Notes: generated by a model not told the origin, from the letters alone. A stretch of 64,000 nt of DNA from Sinorhizobium arboris LMG 14919 (GCF_000427465.1 NZ_ATYB01000009.1:62001-126000), one strand, 5' to 3'; positions 8,792 through 17,669 are shown, numbered from the stretch's first letter. Numbers and translations: made by a program.

Positions 8792-9897
8792 CGCAGATTG
8801 AATTACGCGGCATTGAGAAGCACTTTGGTGCCGTTCAGGTCATCAAGGACCTCAATCTCACCATCGCCGACAACGAGTTCATTGTTCTGCTTGGCCAGTC
8901 GGGCTGCGGCAAGACGACCACTCTACGCGCGATCGCCGGGCTCGAAACGATCGATCAAGGCGACATCCTCATAGACGGTCAGCCGGTGCAGCACATAAAG
9001 GCGTCGCACCGGGACATCGCCTTTGTGTTCCAGTCCTTCTCGCTCTACCCGCACATGACGGTTTTCGAGAATATCGCCTTCCCGCTCCGCGCCACGCGCG
9101 GCAATCGTACGGATATCGAGCGCGAGGTTCAGGCGGTCGCAAAAACGCTCCAGATCACCCACCTGCTCGCCAAAAGGCCCTCCGCTCTTTCCGGCGGCGA
9201 CATGCAGCGCGTGGCGATCGGTCGGGCACTCGTCCGGCGTCCCAAGGCGATGCTCATGGATGAGCCGATCGGCGCGCTTGACGCGAAGCTCCGCGAAGAG
9301 ATGCGCGCTGAAATCAAGCGACTTCACATCAAACAGGGCTCGACAACGATCTATGTGACCCACGACCAGGTCGAAGCGATGTCGCTGGCCGATCGCATTG
9401 TCGTCATGCACGAAGGCGTGCTGCAGCAGGTCGGCAGCCCTCACGAGGTCTACGCTCGTCCTGCGAACATGTTCGTCGCGCAGTTCGTCGGGAGTCCGGT
9501 CATGAACATGTCCGACGTGACGGTTTCCGAGGACGCGGGGCATGCGCGCGTCCTGGTCCGAGGCGCTCCAACTCCCTTCGATTTTCCGTCGAGTCTCACG
9601 GCCCAGCTCGCTGCCGCCGGGGCTCAAAACGGCAATCTCACTCTGGGCGTACGACCCGAAGGGGTCCTCGTGTCGAGGGACGCACGTGACGGCTTCGTGC
9701 CCGTCGAGGCGCATATCATCGAACCGCTCGGCTCGCATGACATCATAGACCTGCAGGTAGGCGACCAGATGCTGCGCGCGCGGACAAAAAGTGGTTTCGT
9801 ACCCCGGCCCGGCGAGGCCGTCTGGGCTCGCATAGATCCGGCTCAGGCGCATTTCTTCGACAGCTCGACTGGCACATCTTTCGGGATCAGGCTCTGA
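8788..9897 (+). CDS. ABC transporter ATP-binding protein (first of two)
   Basis: The 369-residue protein has Walker A GQSGCGKTT (about residue 36), an atypical signature LSGGDMQRVAIGRAL (about 133), Walker B AMLMDEPIGALD and the switch His in YVTHDQVEAM. The C-terminal 130 residues form the MalK/UgpC-type TOBE regulatory region. The signature has Asp-Met where most family members have Gln-Gln, as also seen in the partner ATPase. The two ATPase genes overlap by one base (TGATG), so a heterodimeric nucleotide-binding unit is likely, as in glycerol ABC importers. Confidence 0.93.
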   Translation: MTQIELRGIEKHFGAVQVIKDLNLTIADNEFIVLLGQSGCGKTTTLRAIAGLETIDQGDILIDGQPVQHIKASHRDIAFVFQSFSLYPHMTVFENIAFPLRATRGNRTDIEREVQAVAKTLQITHLLAKRPSALSGGDMQRVAIGRALVRRPKAMLMDEPIGALDAKLREEMRAEIKRLHIKQGSTTIYVTHDQVEAMSLADRIVVMHEGVLQQVGSPHEVYARPANMFVAQFVGSPVMNMSDVTVSEDAGHARVLVRGAPTPFDFPSSLTAQLAAAGAQNGNLTLGVRPEGVLVSRDARDGFVPVEAHIIEPLGSHDIIDLQVGDQMLRARTKSGFVPRPGEAVWARIDPAQAHFFDSSTGTSFGIRL

Positions 9898-10973
9898 TGG
9901 CGCACATCGAACTCAAAGGCATTACCAAGACCTTCGGAACCCACACCGCCCTGAAGGATCTCAGTTTCGAAATTGCGGACGGAGAGTTTTTCGTGCTGCT
10001 CGGCGAAACGGGCGCCGGCAAGACGACGACCCTCAGACTGATCGCCGGGCTCGAAAAGCCGACGGGCGGACAGATCTTCATCGACGGTGAGGATGTCGCC
10101 GACTGGGGCGCCGCCGAGCGCGACGTGGCGCTTGTGCTGCAGCAGTATTCGCTCTATCCCCGCTATACCGTCCGCGAGAATCTGGAATTTCCGCTGAAAT
10201 CTCGCATCCGGCGTGTCGAAGCGGTCGAGATCAAGGAGCGTGTCGCCCGTGTCGCGAGGACGCTGCGGATCGAGCATTTGCTCGACCGCAAGACGGACCG
10301 CCTATCGGGTGGCGAGATGCAGCGCGTGTCCATCGGCCGAGCCATCGTGCGCAAACCGCGCGTCTTTCTGATGGACGAACCCCTTTCCGCTCTCGACGCC
10401 AAACTGCGCGAGGCGCTGCGCACTGAACTCAAGAACCTTCAGATGAATCTCGGCGCGACCTTCCTTTTCGTCACCCACGATCAGATCGAAGCCATGTCGA
10501 TGGGCGACAAGATCGGCGTACTCAACAAAGGCCAACTCGTTCAGACAGGCACCCCACAGGAGATCTATCGCCATCCGGTCAACACTTTCGTTGCGCGCGC
10601 AGTCGGATCGCCGCCGATGAACCTGATCTCCGGCAAGCTCGCGGCCAGCGAGGCTATCGCGGACGAGGGCTATCGCTTGCCTTTTGACGCGGAGCTCGGC
10701 GCTGCGCTTGACGGACGGCCCCTCACCTTCGGCATCCGCCCGGAGGATCTCTTCCTCGAAAGCGGCGCACCCGGCGAGGCCCGCGTGCACGACGTCGAGA
10801 ATCATGGCGTCGAGAAGATCGTCACGCTTCGTACAGGCAACCATTTCTTGCAAGCGACGGTACCGGCTCGGACCGAGCTCGAGATCGAGGAGTCTGTTCG
10901 CTTCTCCTGGAATCCGGATAAAGTCGTGCTCTTCGACGGTGGAAGCGGAATGAGCCTGCGCCATGCTGGCTGA
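9897..10973 (+). CDS. ABC transporter ATP-binding protein (second of two)
   Basis: The 358-residue protein has Walker A GETGAGKTT, signature LSGGEMQRVSIGRAIV, Walker B VFLMDEPLSALDAKL and switch His FVTHDQIEAM, then a TOBE-type C-terminal domain. All catalytic motifs are intact, so neither ATPase of the pair looks degenerate. The Glu-Met in the signature parallels the Asp-Met of its partner. It is the last gene of the importer operon and converges on the 2-hydroxyacid dehydrogenase gene. Confidence 0.93.
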   Translation: MAHIELKGITKTFGTHTALKDLSFEIADGEFFVLLGETGAGKTTTLRLIAGLEKPTGGQIFIDGEDVADWGAAERDVALVLQQYSLYPRYTVRENLEFPLKSRIRRVEAVEIKERVARVARTLRIEHLLDRKTDRLSGGEMQRVSIGRAIVRKPRVFLMDEPLSALDAKLREALRTELKNLQMNLGATFLFVTHDQIEAMSMGDKIGVLNKGQLVQTGTPQEIYRHPVNTFVARAVGSPPMNLISGKLAASEAIADEGYRLPFDAELGAALDGRPLTFGIRPEDLFLESGAPGEARVHDVENHGVEKIVTLRTGNHFLQATVPARTELEIEESVRFSWNPDKVVLFDGGSGMSLRHAG

Positions 10974-11082
10974 GGCGTCACTGGGGATCAAAAGCCGATT
11001 GGCATCGTTGTCGTGACTTCCCGCCCGCTTGCTCGTCATAGGCATGGTCACCAGGACGCGTCCATCCGGAATGGGCGATGCC

Positions 11083-12057
11083 CTATGCCGGGAACCGTCG
11101 CCTATAGTGTTCCACGACCTCAGGATTGCGGAGATTAACGGGCAGTCCCCCTTTCATGACGCGGAGCGCTTCGGCCGCAGCTCCTGTTCCCATGCGCATC
11201 ATGCTTTCCTCGGTGATGCCGGCGAGATGAGGCGTCACGATCACATTGTCCTGCCGGAAGTAGGGATGCTCGGGCGGGAGGGGCTGTCTGGAGAACACGT
11301 CAAGGGCAGCGCCGCCGATATGCCCCATCTCCAGCGCCTCGATCAACGCAGCGTCATCCACAACCGGACCGCGCGACACGTTGACGAGGATCGCGCCCGG
11401 CTTCATGCTCGCAATTCGCGCGCGGCTTAAAAGCCCGGTCGTCTCGGGCGTGAGCGGGCAACAAAGAACGACGATATCCGCCGTCGAAAGCAGGTCGTCT
11501 ACTGAGAGAAACCGGACCCCGTCCGGCAGGCTTTCCGGCGAGCGGCTGTTCGCAACGACCTCCAGCCCGAACCCGTACTTCGCGATCCGGAACACCGCCT
11601 TGCCCACATTGCCCATCCCGATCACGCCCATGATGCGGCCGGCGAGATCAACTGCTCGGTCGGAGTGGGCTCGCCCAGCGCTCCACCCCATGTTTCTGAG
11701 ATCGCGGTCCATGGGACGGAACCGGCGCAGCAACGCAAGCGTCACCATGAAGACGTGCTCCGCAACAGTCGGTGCGTTGACGGCCGGCACATTGGCGATA
11801 AGCACACCGGCGGCCGTGGCCGCGTCATAGGGAATCATGTCGAGCCCCGCACCATGCCGGACTGCAGCGCGCAGGGCCGGTGCGTTTCCGAAGAAGGCCG
11901 GCGGTATCGGCGCGCGCACGATGACAATCTCCGCACCCTCGCCTTCGCGAAGCAGCGTGTCGGGATCCGGGGCGGACGCGACGCGGAGATCGCCCGCCGC
12001 TTTCAGCATGGCTTCGGCGCCGGGGTGCAGGCGGTGGGTCGAGAAAATGAAACTCAT
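11083..12057 (-). CDS. D-isomer-specific 2-hydroxyacid dehydrogenase
   Basis: The 324-residue protein has the NAD-binding Rossmann motif GVIGMGNVGKAVF near residue 140, the catalytic Arg in VNVSRGPVVDDAALI near 220 and the catalytic His in TPHLAGITEESM near 275. Members reduce 2-keto acids or oxidise D-2-hydroxy acids in the cytoplasm. It is the last gene of the minus-strand operon epimerase, dehydratase, GntR, dehydrogenase, so a sugar-derived 2-keto or hydroxy acid is the likely substrate. GAGGAGG precedes the ATG. Confidence 0.9.
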   Translation of the reverse strand: MSFIFSTHRLHPGAEAMLKAAGDLRVASAPDPDTLLREGEGAEIVIVRAPIPPAFFGNAPALRAAVRHGAGLDMIPYDAATAAGVLIANVPAVNAPTVAEHVFMVTLALLRRFRPMDRDLRNMGWSAGRAHSDRAVDLAGRIMGVIGMGNVGKAVFRIAKYGFGLEVVANSRSPESLPDGVRFLSVDDLLSTADIVVLCCPLTPETTGLLSRARIASMKPGAILVNVSRGPVVDDAALIEALEMGHIGGAALDVFSRQPLPPEHPYFRQDNVIVTPHLAGITEESMMRMGTGAAAEALRVMKGGLPVNLRNPEVVEHYRRRFPA

Positions 12058-12082
12058 CGGCCTCCTCTTTGCCGACCGGGAA

Positions 12083-12775
12083 CTACTGCGCGGCTGTCGC
12101 AGGCCCGCCGATGAGGCCCTTCCAGTAGCTTTCCGCGCCCTGAAGATGCGCGTTCATCAAAGCCTGGGCGAGATTGCCGTCGCGTGCGAGCAGCGCCTCG
12201 TAGATACGGATATGTTCTTCATGCGAGCGGCGGCTGCGGGCGATATCGGCGAAGTAGATGGGCAGTCGCTGTTCGCCCATGGTGTAATAGACGCTGCAGA
12301 CCCGGTGGAACACGCTGTTCTTCGTCGCCCGCACGATCTCCAGATGAAAGTCCCTGTCCTCGCGCGCGAGGCCCTCGCCTGCAGCGATCTTCGCCTCGGA
12401 AGCAGCGAGAATTTCGCGCAGCCGCTCGTAGTTCTCCTCCGTCGCCCGCGCGCAGGCGAGCTCCGCAGCCTTGATCTCGTGGATCTTGCGGAGTTCTACC
12501 GTCTCGTAGATCACGATCGGGTCCAGTGGCACGCCGGCGCGCGCGAAGAGTGCTATGGCCTCGACACTCGCCTCCGTCGTCGTCAGATAGATACCCGACT
12601 TCGGCCGGCGCTCTACAATGCGCATGGCTTCCAGGATTGCCAGAGCCTCCCGGATCTGCCCTCGGCTAACGGCGAAGTGCTCGGCGAGCTCCCGCTCCGA
12701 GGGTGTTCGCCCAATGCCGCTCGACGTCGAAAATAGATGGGCCGCCAGATCCGAAAGCAGATTGTTTTCTTTCAT
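12083..12775 (-). CDS. GntR family transcriptional regulator, FCD subfamily
   Basis: The 230-residue protein has a winged-helix domain at about 10-70, with TPSERELAEHFAVSRGQIRE as the recognition region, and an all-helical FCD ligand domain with metal-type His residues (FHLEIV, HEEHIRIY). ATG 12775 is chosen over the longer open frame because the conserved domain starts there. It sits inside the catabolic operon, two bases downstream of the dehydratase stop. TGGT-N3-ACCA palindromes, typical FadR-subfamily targets, stand before the importer (5114) and the divergent epimerase (15137), so it probably governs both and responds to an acidic pathway metabolite. Confidence 0.92.
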   Translation of the reverse strand: MKENNLLSDLAAHLFSTSSGIGRTPSERELAEHFAVSRGQIREALAILEAMRIVERRPKSGIYLTTTEASVEAIALFARAGVPLDPIVIYETVELRKIHEIKAAELACARATEENYERLREILAASEAKIAAGEGLAREDRDFHLEIVRATKNSVFHRVCSVYYTMGEQRLPIYFADIARSRRSHEEHIRIYEALLARDGNLAQALMNAHLQGAESYWKGLIGGPATAAQ

Positions 12776-12777
12776 GG

Positions 12778-13947
12778 TTACAGTCTTTGCGCGTGAGTTT
12801 CCAGGACGCGCTCGTTTATCGTAAATCCCAAGCCGGGTTTGTCGGGAATCTCTAGCATCCCGTCTCTCACGGCGACAGTCTCCTCGATGAGGTCGTGGAT
12901 CATCGGGTTCGCGCCGAGCGAGTATTCGACGACGAAGCTTGCCGGCGAGGCCGCGCAGATGTGCAGACCAGAGAAGAAGCACGGCGCACCGGCCCACAAA
13001 TGCGGGGCAAAGCGGAGGTTGAAGGCACTGGCGATCGCACCGATGCGCATGGCCTCCGTAATGCCGCCGCAGAACCCCGGATCGGGCTGGAAAATATCCG
13101 CTGAGCGCAGCACCGCAAGGTCGCGGAAAGCAAAGCGAGTGGCCTCGCTCTCGCCGGCGGCGATCGGCACGGTTCCAGCGGCGCGCACTTCCGCCATGCC
13201 GGCTTTATCGTCTGCGATCACCGGCTCCTCGAACCAGGCAAGATCGCAATCGCGGACGAGCTGGACGAAACGTTTCGCGTCAGCAACCGTATAGGTGCCA
13301 TGCGCGTCGACCATGATGTCCACCGAAGGGCCCAGCGCCTTGCGGGCAGCACGCACGCGGGCGGCCGAAATATGCGGCGCGCGGTCCATTGCGCCGACCC
13401 TCATCTTGACCGCCTTGAACCCGCCACTGGCGAGGTAGGACTGCAGTTGGGCGCCGATCTTTTCGGCACTCTCCCACCCGCCGGAGGCATAAGCAGGCAG
13501 CCGATCCGCCTTACGCCCGCCGAGCAGCTTCCATACCGGCACGCCCAGCGATTTGCCGAGAATGTCCCACAATGCGATGTCGACCGCACTGATCGCGGCA
13601 ATCGAGAGACCCCGGCGTGACAGCTCCGGCATAGCATGGCCCGACATCGCCGCCGTTTCGTGGCGAACGCCATTGTAGAGCATCTCCCAGATGGCGGAGA
13701 TATCGGCGGCATCGCGACCGACGAGCCTCGGCCCCACCTCATAGTTGAGCATGTGCACGAGCGTGCCGTAAGTACCCGCGCTCCCCGCAGCGTTCTTGCC
13801 CTCACCCCACCCCACGATCCCGTCATCTGTTTCTATGCGAAGGATCGCCGCGTCGAAGGTTGTCAGTCGACCGAAATCGCTGCGATGCTGCCGATTGGCT
13901 TCGATAGGTATGCGAACCCACCAGGCTTGGACGGTCTTGATACGCAT
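12778..13947 (-). CDS. Enolase-superfamily acid-sugar dehydratase (mandelate racemase subgroup)
   Basis: The 389-residue protein has the mandelate racemase subgroup residues: a Lys-x-Arg (VKMRVG) on strand 2, Mg ligands Asp in VDAHG, Glu in WFEEP and Glu in AAGES, then the His-Asp dyad, Asp in FQPDPGFCGG and His in APHLWAG. This set is typical of sugar-acid dehydratases that remove water to give 2-keto-3-deoxy acids. The start at 13947 follows GGGGAGG; the frame is open eight codons further. It lies between the epimerase and GntR genes. The precise sugar acid cannot be read from sequence alone. Confidence 0.9.
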   Translation of the reverse strand: MRIKTVQAWWVRIPIEANRQHRSDFGRLTTFDAAILRIETDDGIVGWGEGKNAAGSAGTYGTLVHMLNYEVGPRLVGRDAADISAIWEMLYNGVRHETAAMSGHAMPELSRRGLSIAAISAVDIALWDILGKSLGVPVWKLLGGRKADRLPAYASGGWESAEKIGAQLQSYLASGGFKAVKMRVGAMDRAPHISAARVRAARKALGPSVDIMVDAHGTYTVADAKRFVQLVRDCDLAWFEEPVIADDKAGMAEVRAAGTVPIAAGESEATRFAFRDLAVLRSADIFQPDPGFCGGITEAMRIGAIASAFNLRFAPHLWAGAPCFFSGLHICAASPASFVVEYSLGANPMIHDLIEETVAVRDGMLEIPDKPGLGFTINERVLETHAQRL

Positions 13948-14002
13948 TTCGCCTCCCCACCCTCGCAGCACGCCGGCCGCGGGGCATGCTCGGGACCCGC
14001 CC

Positions 14003-14890
14003 TCACTCGATCAGCGGCAGGATGGTCTCTGCGGTGATCCGCATCTGGTCGTCGTAGAACTTCTCGGTCAGCAGGCTCGATCCGTGGTCCTGGATGAATT
14101 TGAGCTGCTCCGGCGGGATATCGACCGGGTTGCGCTCGACCATGTCGCGGTATTTCGCCGCCGGCGTGCGGTCTACCGGAGCGACGAACTCATTGGTGAG
14201 CGCGCCGTCGTATCCGATCTCCTTCAAAGTGGCGACGATCTTCGGCCAGTCGAGATGACCGAGCCCCGCCGCAAAGCGGTTGTTGTCCGCCACATGGAAA
14301 TCGAAAAGCCGGTTTCCGGCGAGCCTGATCGCGTCGTATATGTCCTCCTCCTCGATGTTGAGGTGAAAAGCATCGAGGCAAACGCCGCAATCGGGGTCAA
14401 CTGCATCGGCCAGCGCGAGCGCTTGGGCAGCACGGTTGAAGAGATAAGTCTCGAACCGGTTGAGCGGTTCAATCGCCAGCCGGACGCCCTTTTCCCGTGC
14501 GTGGGCGAAGCACTCCTTCGTCGCATCCACGACCCACTGCCATTCCTCCTCCTCGGTGCCATCCGGAACGACCTTGCCGACGGTCGCGGGTACAAGAGTG
14601 ACGATCTCGCCTTCGAGCTCGCTCACCATCGTTATAACGCTCTTCACGTAATCCACCGACTTTGCGCGCTGGTCCTCATTCCTGGCTGCGAGATTGCGCT
14701 CGCCGAGCGTTAGCGTCACCGCGCCCCAGCAGCGAATGCCGTGTTCTTTGAGCAGTGCGCGCGTGTCCTTGATGTCGTACTGGGCCGGTTCGCCTGAAAT
14801 CTCGATGCTCTCGTAGCCGTACTTCCTGATGCGTCTCAGCGTGACGGCGAGAGGCTCCGCCCGCATCCAGTTGTGCGTCGAAAGGTGCAT
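14003..14890 (-). CDS. Sugar phosphate isomerase/epimerase family TIM barrel
   Basis: The 295-residue protein belongs to the xylose-isomerase-like fold, D-tagatose 3-epimerase-like group. Metal-binding residues can be seen as Glu in IEPLNRFETYL, Asp in CLDAFHLN, His in DFHVADNNR and Glu in LTNEFV. It is the first gene of the minus-strand catabolic operon; GGGAGGACG precedes the ATG. It shares its upstream region with a divergent homologue at 15203, and both probably interconvert keto-sugars on the same pathway. Confidence 0.88.
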   Translation of the reverse strand: MHLSTHNWMRAEPLAVTLRRIRKYGYESIEISGEPAQYDIKDTRALLKEHGIRCWGAVTLTLGERNLAARNEDQRAKSVDYVKSVITMVSELEGEIVTLVPATVGKVVPDGTEEEEWQWVVDATKECFAHAREKGVRLAIEPLNRFETYLFNRAAQALALADAVDPDCGVCLDAFHLNIEEEDIYDAIRLAGNRLFDFHVADNNRFAAGLGHLDWPKIVATLKEIGYDGALTNEFVAPVDRTPAAKYRDMVERNPVDIPPEQLKFIQDHGSSLLTEKFYDDQMRITAETILPLIE

Positions 14891-14958
14891 GAACGTCCTC
14901 CCAGACTATCGTTACTCCCGCGGCGCTCGAGGGGTGCCGCGGCATTTCCTCCACTCCG

Positions 14959-14982
14959 GCCAAATCCATTCTGGTTTGGCCA
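14959..14982. promoter_or_regulatory. Inverted repeat upstream of the epimerase operon
   Basis: GGCCAAA and TTTGGCC (7-bp arms, 10-bp spacer) lie about 70 bp upstream of the minus-strand operon. The right half contains TGGTTTGGCCA, one base away from the TGGT-N3-ACCA core seen at 5114 and 15137. It may be a weaker GntR site controlling this operon. Confidence 0.35.
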
Positions 14983-15133
14983 ATTCTGCATCGTAAAAGG
15001 TCTATCCCAAATTATCTCTGCCGGCAAGTTGATTACGCAGCCTTTCATTTTCAGGCATTTTCACACGAGAACGCCGTATCACGGCGCTTGGAGTCGACAT
15101 CATCGATGCCTGTTACCTTGACCGGATCGCCCC

Positions 15134-15150
15134 ATTTGGTATTACCAGAT
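15134..15150. promoter_or_regulatory. Candidate GntR (FCD) operator ATTTGGTATTACCAGAT
   Basis: The core TGGT-ATT-ACCA lies at 15137-15147, about 55 bp before the epimerase start codon. The 17-mer matches the importer site at 5111-5127 in 16 of 17 positions, which links the two loci to one regulator. Confidence 0.72.
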
Positions 15151-15202
15151 CTCGGCCAGGTGGAGGCGTGACCGCGGCAGTGGGAAACGGGAGAATGGAG
15201 CC

Positions 15203-16054
15203 ATGAAGATCGGTATGTGCATGTTTCTTTGGACGACGAGCGTCGGCCGGAAGCATGAGAAGCTATTACGGGACATCAGGGCGACCGGCTTCGACGGGGT
15301 AGAGATACCGATCTTCGAGGGCACTCCGGACGACTATCGCCAACTGGGCGCATTGCTCGATGGCATAGGTCTGGAGCGCACTGCCGTGTCTGCCATGAGC
15401 GACCCTTCCATGAACCTGATCTCGCCTGACACTGCGACGCGCAAACGCGGCATCGCCTACATGCAATGGGCTATCGACTGCGCGGCCGCTCTCGGCGCTC
15501 GCACGTTAAGCGGTCCACTGCATTCTGCGCTAGGCCAGTTCTCCGGCACCGGGCCTACCGCCGCGGAACTGAGGCGGTCCATCTCCTCGCAGCGCACGAT
15601 CGGCGACCATGCCGCTCAGCGCGACGTCACCGTTGCGCTCGAGGCGTTGAACCGCTTCGAATGTTATCTCGTCAACACAATGGACGACCTTGCTGCTCAT
15701 ATTGATGCAATCGGGCATCCGAATATTCGCGCCATGTACGACACCTTCCACAGCAATATCGAGGAAGCCGATCCAGTGGGGGCCTTCACCCGCAATGCGG
15801 ACCGCATCGTTCATGTCCACATCTCGGAGAACGACCGCGGGGTACCGGGCCGTGGCAACATTCCATGGCCGGAGACCTTCAAGGCAATCCGTGCCAGCGG
15901 CTATGACGGCTGGCTGACAATCGAGGCCTTCGGTCGCGCATTGAAAGACCTCGCGGCCGCAACGAAGGTCTGGCGCGATTTTTCCGAGACGCCCGAAGTG
16001 GTCTATCGCGACGGATACCGTCACATCCGGGACGGATGGAAGGCAGCGGCATGA
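15203..16054 (+). CDS. Sugar phosphate isomerase/epimerase family TIM barrel (divergent copy)
   Basis: The 283-residue protein has the D-tagatose 3-epimerase-like fold. Candidate metal ligands are Glu in LEALNRFECYL, Asp in YDTFHSNIEE, His in HVHISEN and Glu in TIEAFG. It is clearly related to the protein at 14003-14890, with the same LNRFE.YL and F..NIEE blocks, but diverges elsewhere, so it is probably a second enzyme with another substrate rather than a recent duplicate. A GGAG lies just before ATG 15203. A strong GntR-type operator precedes it. Confidence 0.88.
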   Translation: MKIGMCMFLWTTSVGRKHEKLLRDIRATGFDGVEIPIFEGTPDDYRQLGALLDGIGLERTAVSAMSDPSMNLISPDTATRKRGIAYMQWAIDCAAALGARTLSGPLHSALGQFSGTGPTAAELRRSISSQRTIGDHAAQRDVTVALEALNRFECYLVNTMDDLAAHIDAIGHPNIRAMYDTFHSNIEEADPVGAFTRNADRIVHVHISENDRGVPGRGNIPWPETFKAIRASGYDGWLTIEAFGRALKDLAAATKVWRDFSETPEVVYRDGYRHIRDGWKAAA

Positions 16055-16567
16055 CGGATCCGGCCCTCCGGACGAAATCATAAAGGCTCCAGTTGAACAG
16101 CCCGCGCCGCTCAGTCTGGTTTCCCAAGAGGCGGAGCGACCGGCATCTATGTCGCCAACGCTGCCGACGAAAGTGCGTTGGGCGCGGCGGCAGCGCGAGT
16201 GTCACCACAGATAATTCGGGGCCGGCAGGACAAGCATCGCCTTGCCTGACCGGACGGTTTAGAACCGATGCAAGCACTGTGCCGGGACCTTGGCCGAACA
16301 GGCGCCATCTGCATGTTTCCCGTAGTCGTAATCGGTTGAAGGGCAAAAACATGCAGCAGATCAGACGCGCGGCGCTGTAGGGGTGTTGCCCTTCTGCACT
16401 CCCCACCCTCTGTTCCTTGCCATTAACGGCCGAGGCATGCCATCAAAGTGTGAGACGCAAGCGGCCACGAAGTCCTTTGCAGCGTAAGCAGACATTGCAG
16501 GTTGCGCGGCAGAGGTATGATCCGGGCGCATCGTCGTCAGGCAGGTCCGCACACTTCAGGAGAACCC
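16055..16567. other. Intergenic region with a repeat-like element, no gene recognised
   Basis: Open frames cross this 513-bp stretch on both strands but none has a good ribosome-binding site or recognisable product. The only structured part is the hairpin element at 16306-16380, listed separately. Confidence 0.45.
16306..16380 (+). repeat. Rhizobial intergenic hairpin element (RIME-like)
   Basis: GCATGTTT (16311-16318) pairs with AAACATGC (16347-16354), and the unit ends in ACGCGCGGCGCTGTAG. This arrangement resembles a short palindromic element that recurs between genes in Sinorhizobium and related genomes. The family name is given from memory. Only one copy was noticed in the window. Confidence 0.45.
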
Positions 16568-16942
16568 ATGTTTGACCATGTCAAATTCGGCGTCACCGAT
16601 TACGCAGCGAGCAAATCGTTCTTCCTCAAGGCACTCGCGCCGCTAGGCGTAACCGTAGTCTCGGAAGGTCCGCCGACGTACGGTGTCGAGCTTAGCCCAA
16701 AGGGCAAGGCTTCATTGTGCCTGTACCAAACCGAGGAGAAGCCGGCCCATCTTCACCTGGCGTTCACAGCCGAGAATCGCCAGCAGGTCGAAACCTTCTA
16801 TCGCGCGGCCCTCGAGGCGGGTGGCAAAGACAATGGTGCTCCTGGTCTGCGCCCGCACTACCACGCAAACTACTATGCAGCTTTTGTCATTGGCCCGGAC
16901 GGGCACAACATCGAAGTGGTTTGCCACGAACCTGAGGCCTAG
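16568..16942 (+). CDS. VOC-fold (glyoxalase/bleomycin resistance-like) protein
   Basis: The 124-residue protein begins MFDHVKFGVTDYAASKSFF, the first beta-alpha-beta unit of a VOC protein, and ends with PDGHNIEVVCHEPEA, the usual second-module metal strand. His near residue 5 and Glu near 118 fit metal positions. Such single-domain VOC proteins include lyases, dioxygenases and binding proteins; no specific substrate is indicated. ATG 16568 is preceded by CAGGAGAAC. It stands alone, with no operon partner. Confidence 0.87.
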   Translation: MFDHVKFGVTDYAASKSFFLKALAPLGVTVVSEGPPTYGVELSPKGKASLCLYQTEEKPAHLHLAFTAENRQQVETFYRAALEAGGKDNGAPGLRPHYHANYYAAFVIGPDGHNIEVVCHEPEA

Positions 16943-17078
16943 TCCCGACATCGAGAGGACATTCACAAAGGGGCTTCGCCCATCAGCGGCCGCCGGGTTC
17001 TTTCCGTTTGGTGTGTGCAGATCCGTTTGCGACCGAGCTCATGCCAATGATGAACCCGGGATACCGTCGCCCTAACCC

Positions 17079-17267
17079 TCAATATCTCCACCTGGGAGCG
17101 CGCTTGGAATTGTGAAGCAACTCGCGTGCTGTGGCGAACCGGCCGAAGAGGCGGGTCAAGCGCCGTTTTTCTTCCTCGCACAGGTTCTGCCGTCGGCAGA
17201 ACTCCGTCACTGACCACATTTCGGTGGCAACCTCTGTGTTTGCCGCTTGCGGCTGAATGCGCTCCAT
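17079..17267 (-). CDS. Small conserved protein of unknown function (62 aa)
   Basis: The protein from ATG 17267 is 62 residues, basic at the C-terminus, with WSVTEFCRRQNLCEEEKRRL then LFGRFATARELL, probably two helices, and a tail of RAPRWRY. The pattern resembles small cytosolic proteins found across rhizobia, which have no assigned function. GGGAGGA precedes the start at a normal distance. The frame is open upstream to 17366, but the extra residues look like chance coding. Confidence 0.65.
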   Translation of the reverse strand: MERIQPQAANTEVATEMWSVTEFCRRQNLCEEEKRRLTRLFGRFATARELLHNSKRAPRWRY

Positions 17268-17457
17268 AGAAATCCTCCCATCCCATGACGCGAGAACACT
17301 AACAAAGGCTATTTTAGCAGCAAATAAACTAAGACATGTGCCGAGGTTTTTTATCGGCGCATACAACGGCAGCCACTCGATCCAACGCTGCAGGAGAGCG
17401 GCCGCATGATCGCCGCGACAGCCCTGGTTGCCCGCCGACGCCGATGCGCGCCCTCCT

Positions 17458-17640
17458 CTAGCCTTTCAGGCGGCTGGCCGCTTTGTCAGCAGCGTCGCGG
17501 TCGCTGCCGTGCTGCTTGATGATGCGGCGTGCATCCGCAGCGGAGATGCCGTGCTTTCGCGCGAAGTAGTCGACCTCGTACTTCTGGGTGCCGGATACCA
17601 GTCGGCGGTCAGCTGCCGTCTTAGCCTTGTCGTCTGCCAT
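17458..17640 (-). CDS. DUF3606-type small protein (60 aa)
   Basis: The 60-residue protein begins MADDKAKTAADRRLVSG and continues with YEVDYFARKHGISAADARRI, matching the DUF3606 pattern of a short basic leader followed by a helix-turn-helix-like unit. AAGGAGAT stands before ATG 17640. An EcfG/RpoE2-type promoter lies 30-54 bp upstream, so induction in the general stress response is likely. The molecular role of the family is unknown. Confidence 0.82.
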   Translation of the reverse strand: MADDKAKTAADRRLVSGTQKYEVDYFARKHGISAADARRIIKQHGSDRDAADKAASRLKG

Positions 17641-17669
17641 CTGGGATCTCCTTCCGTTGACTGACGAAC

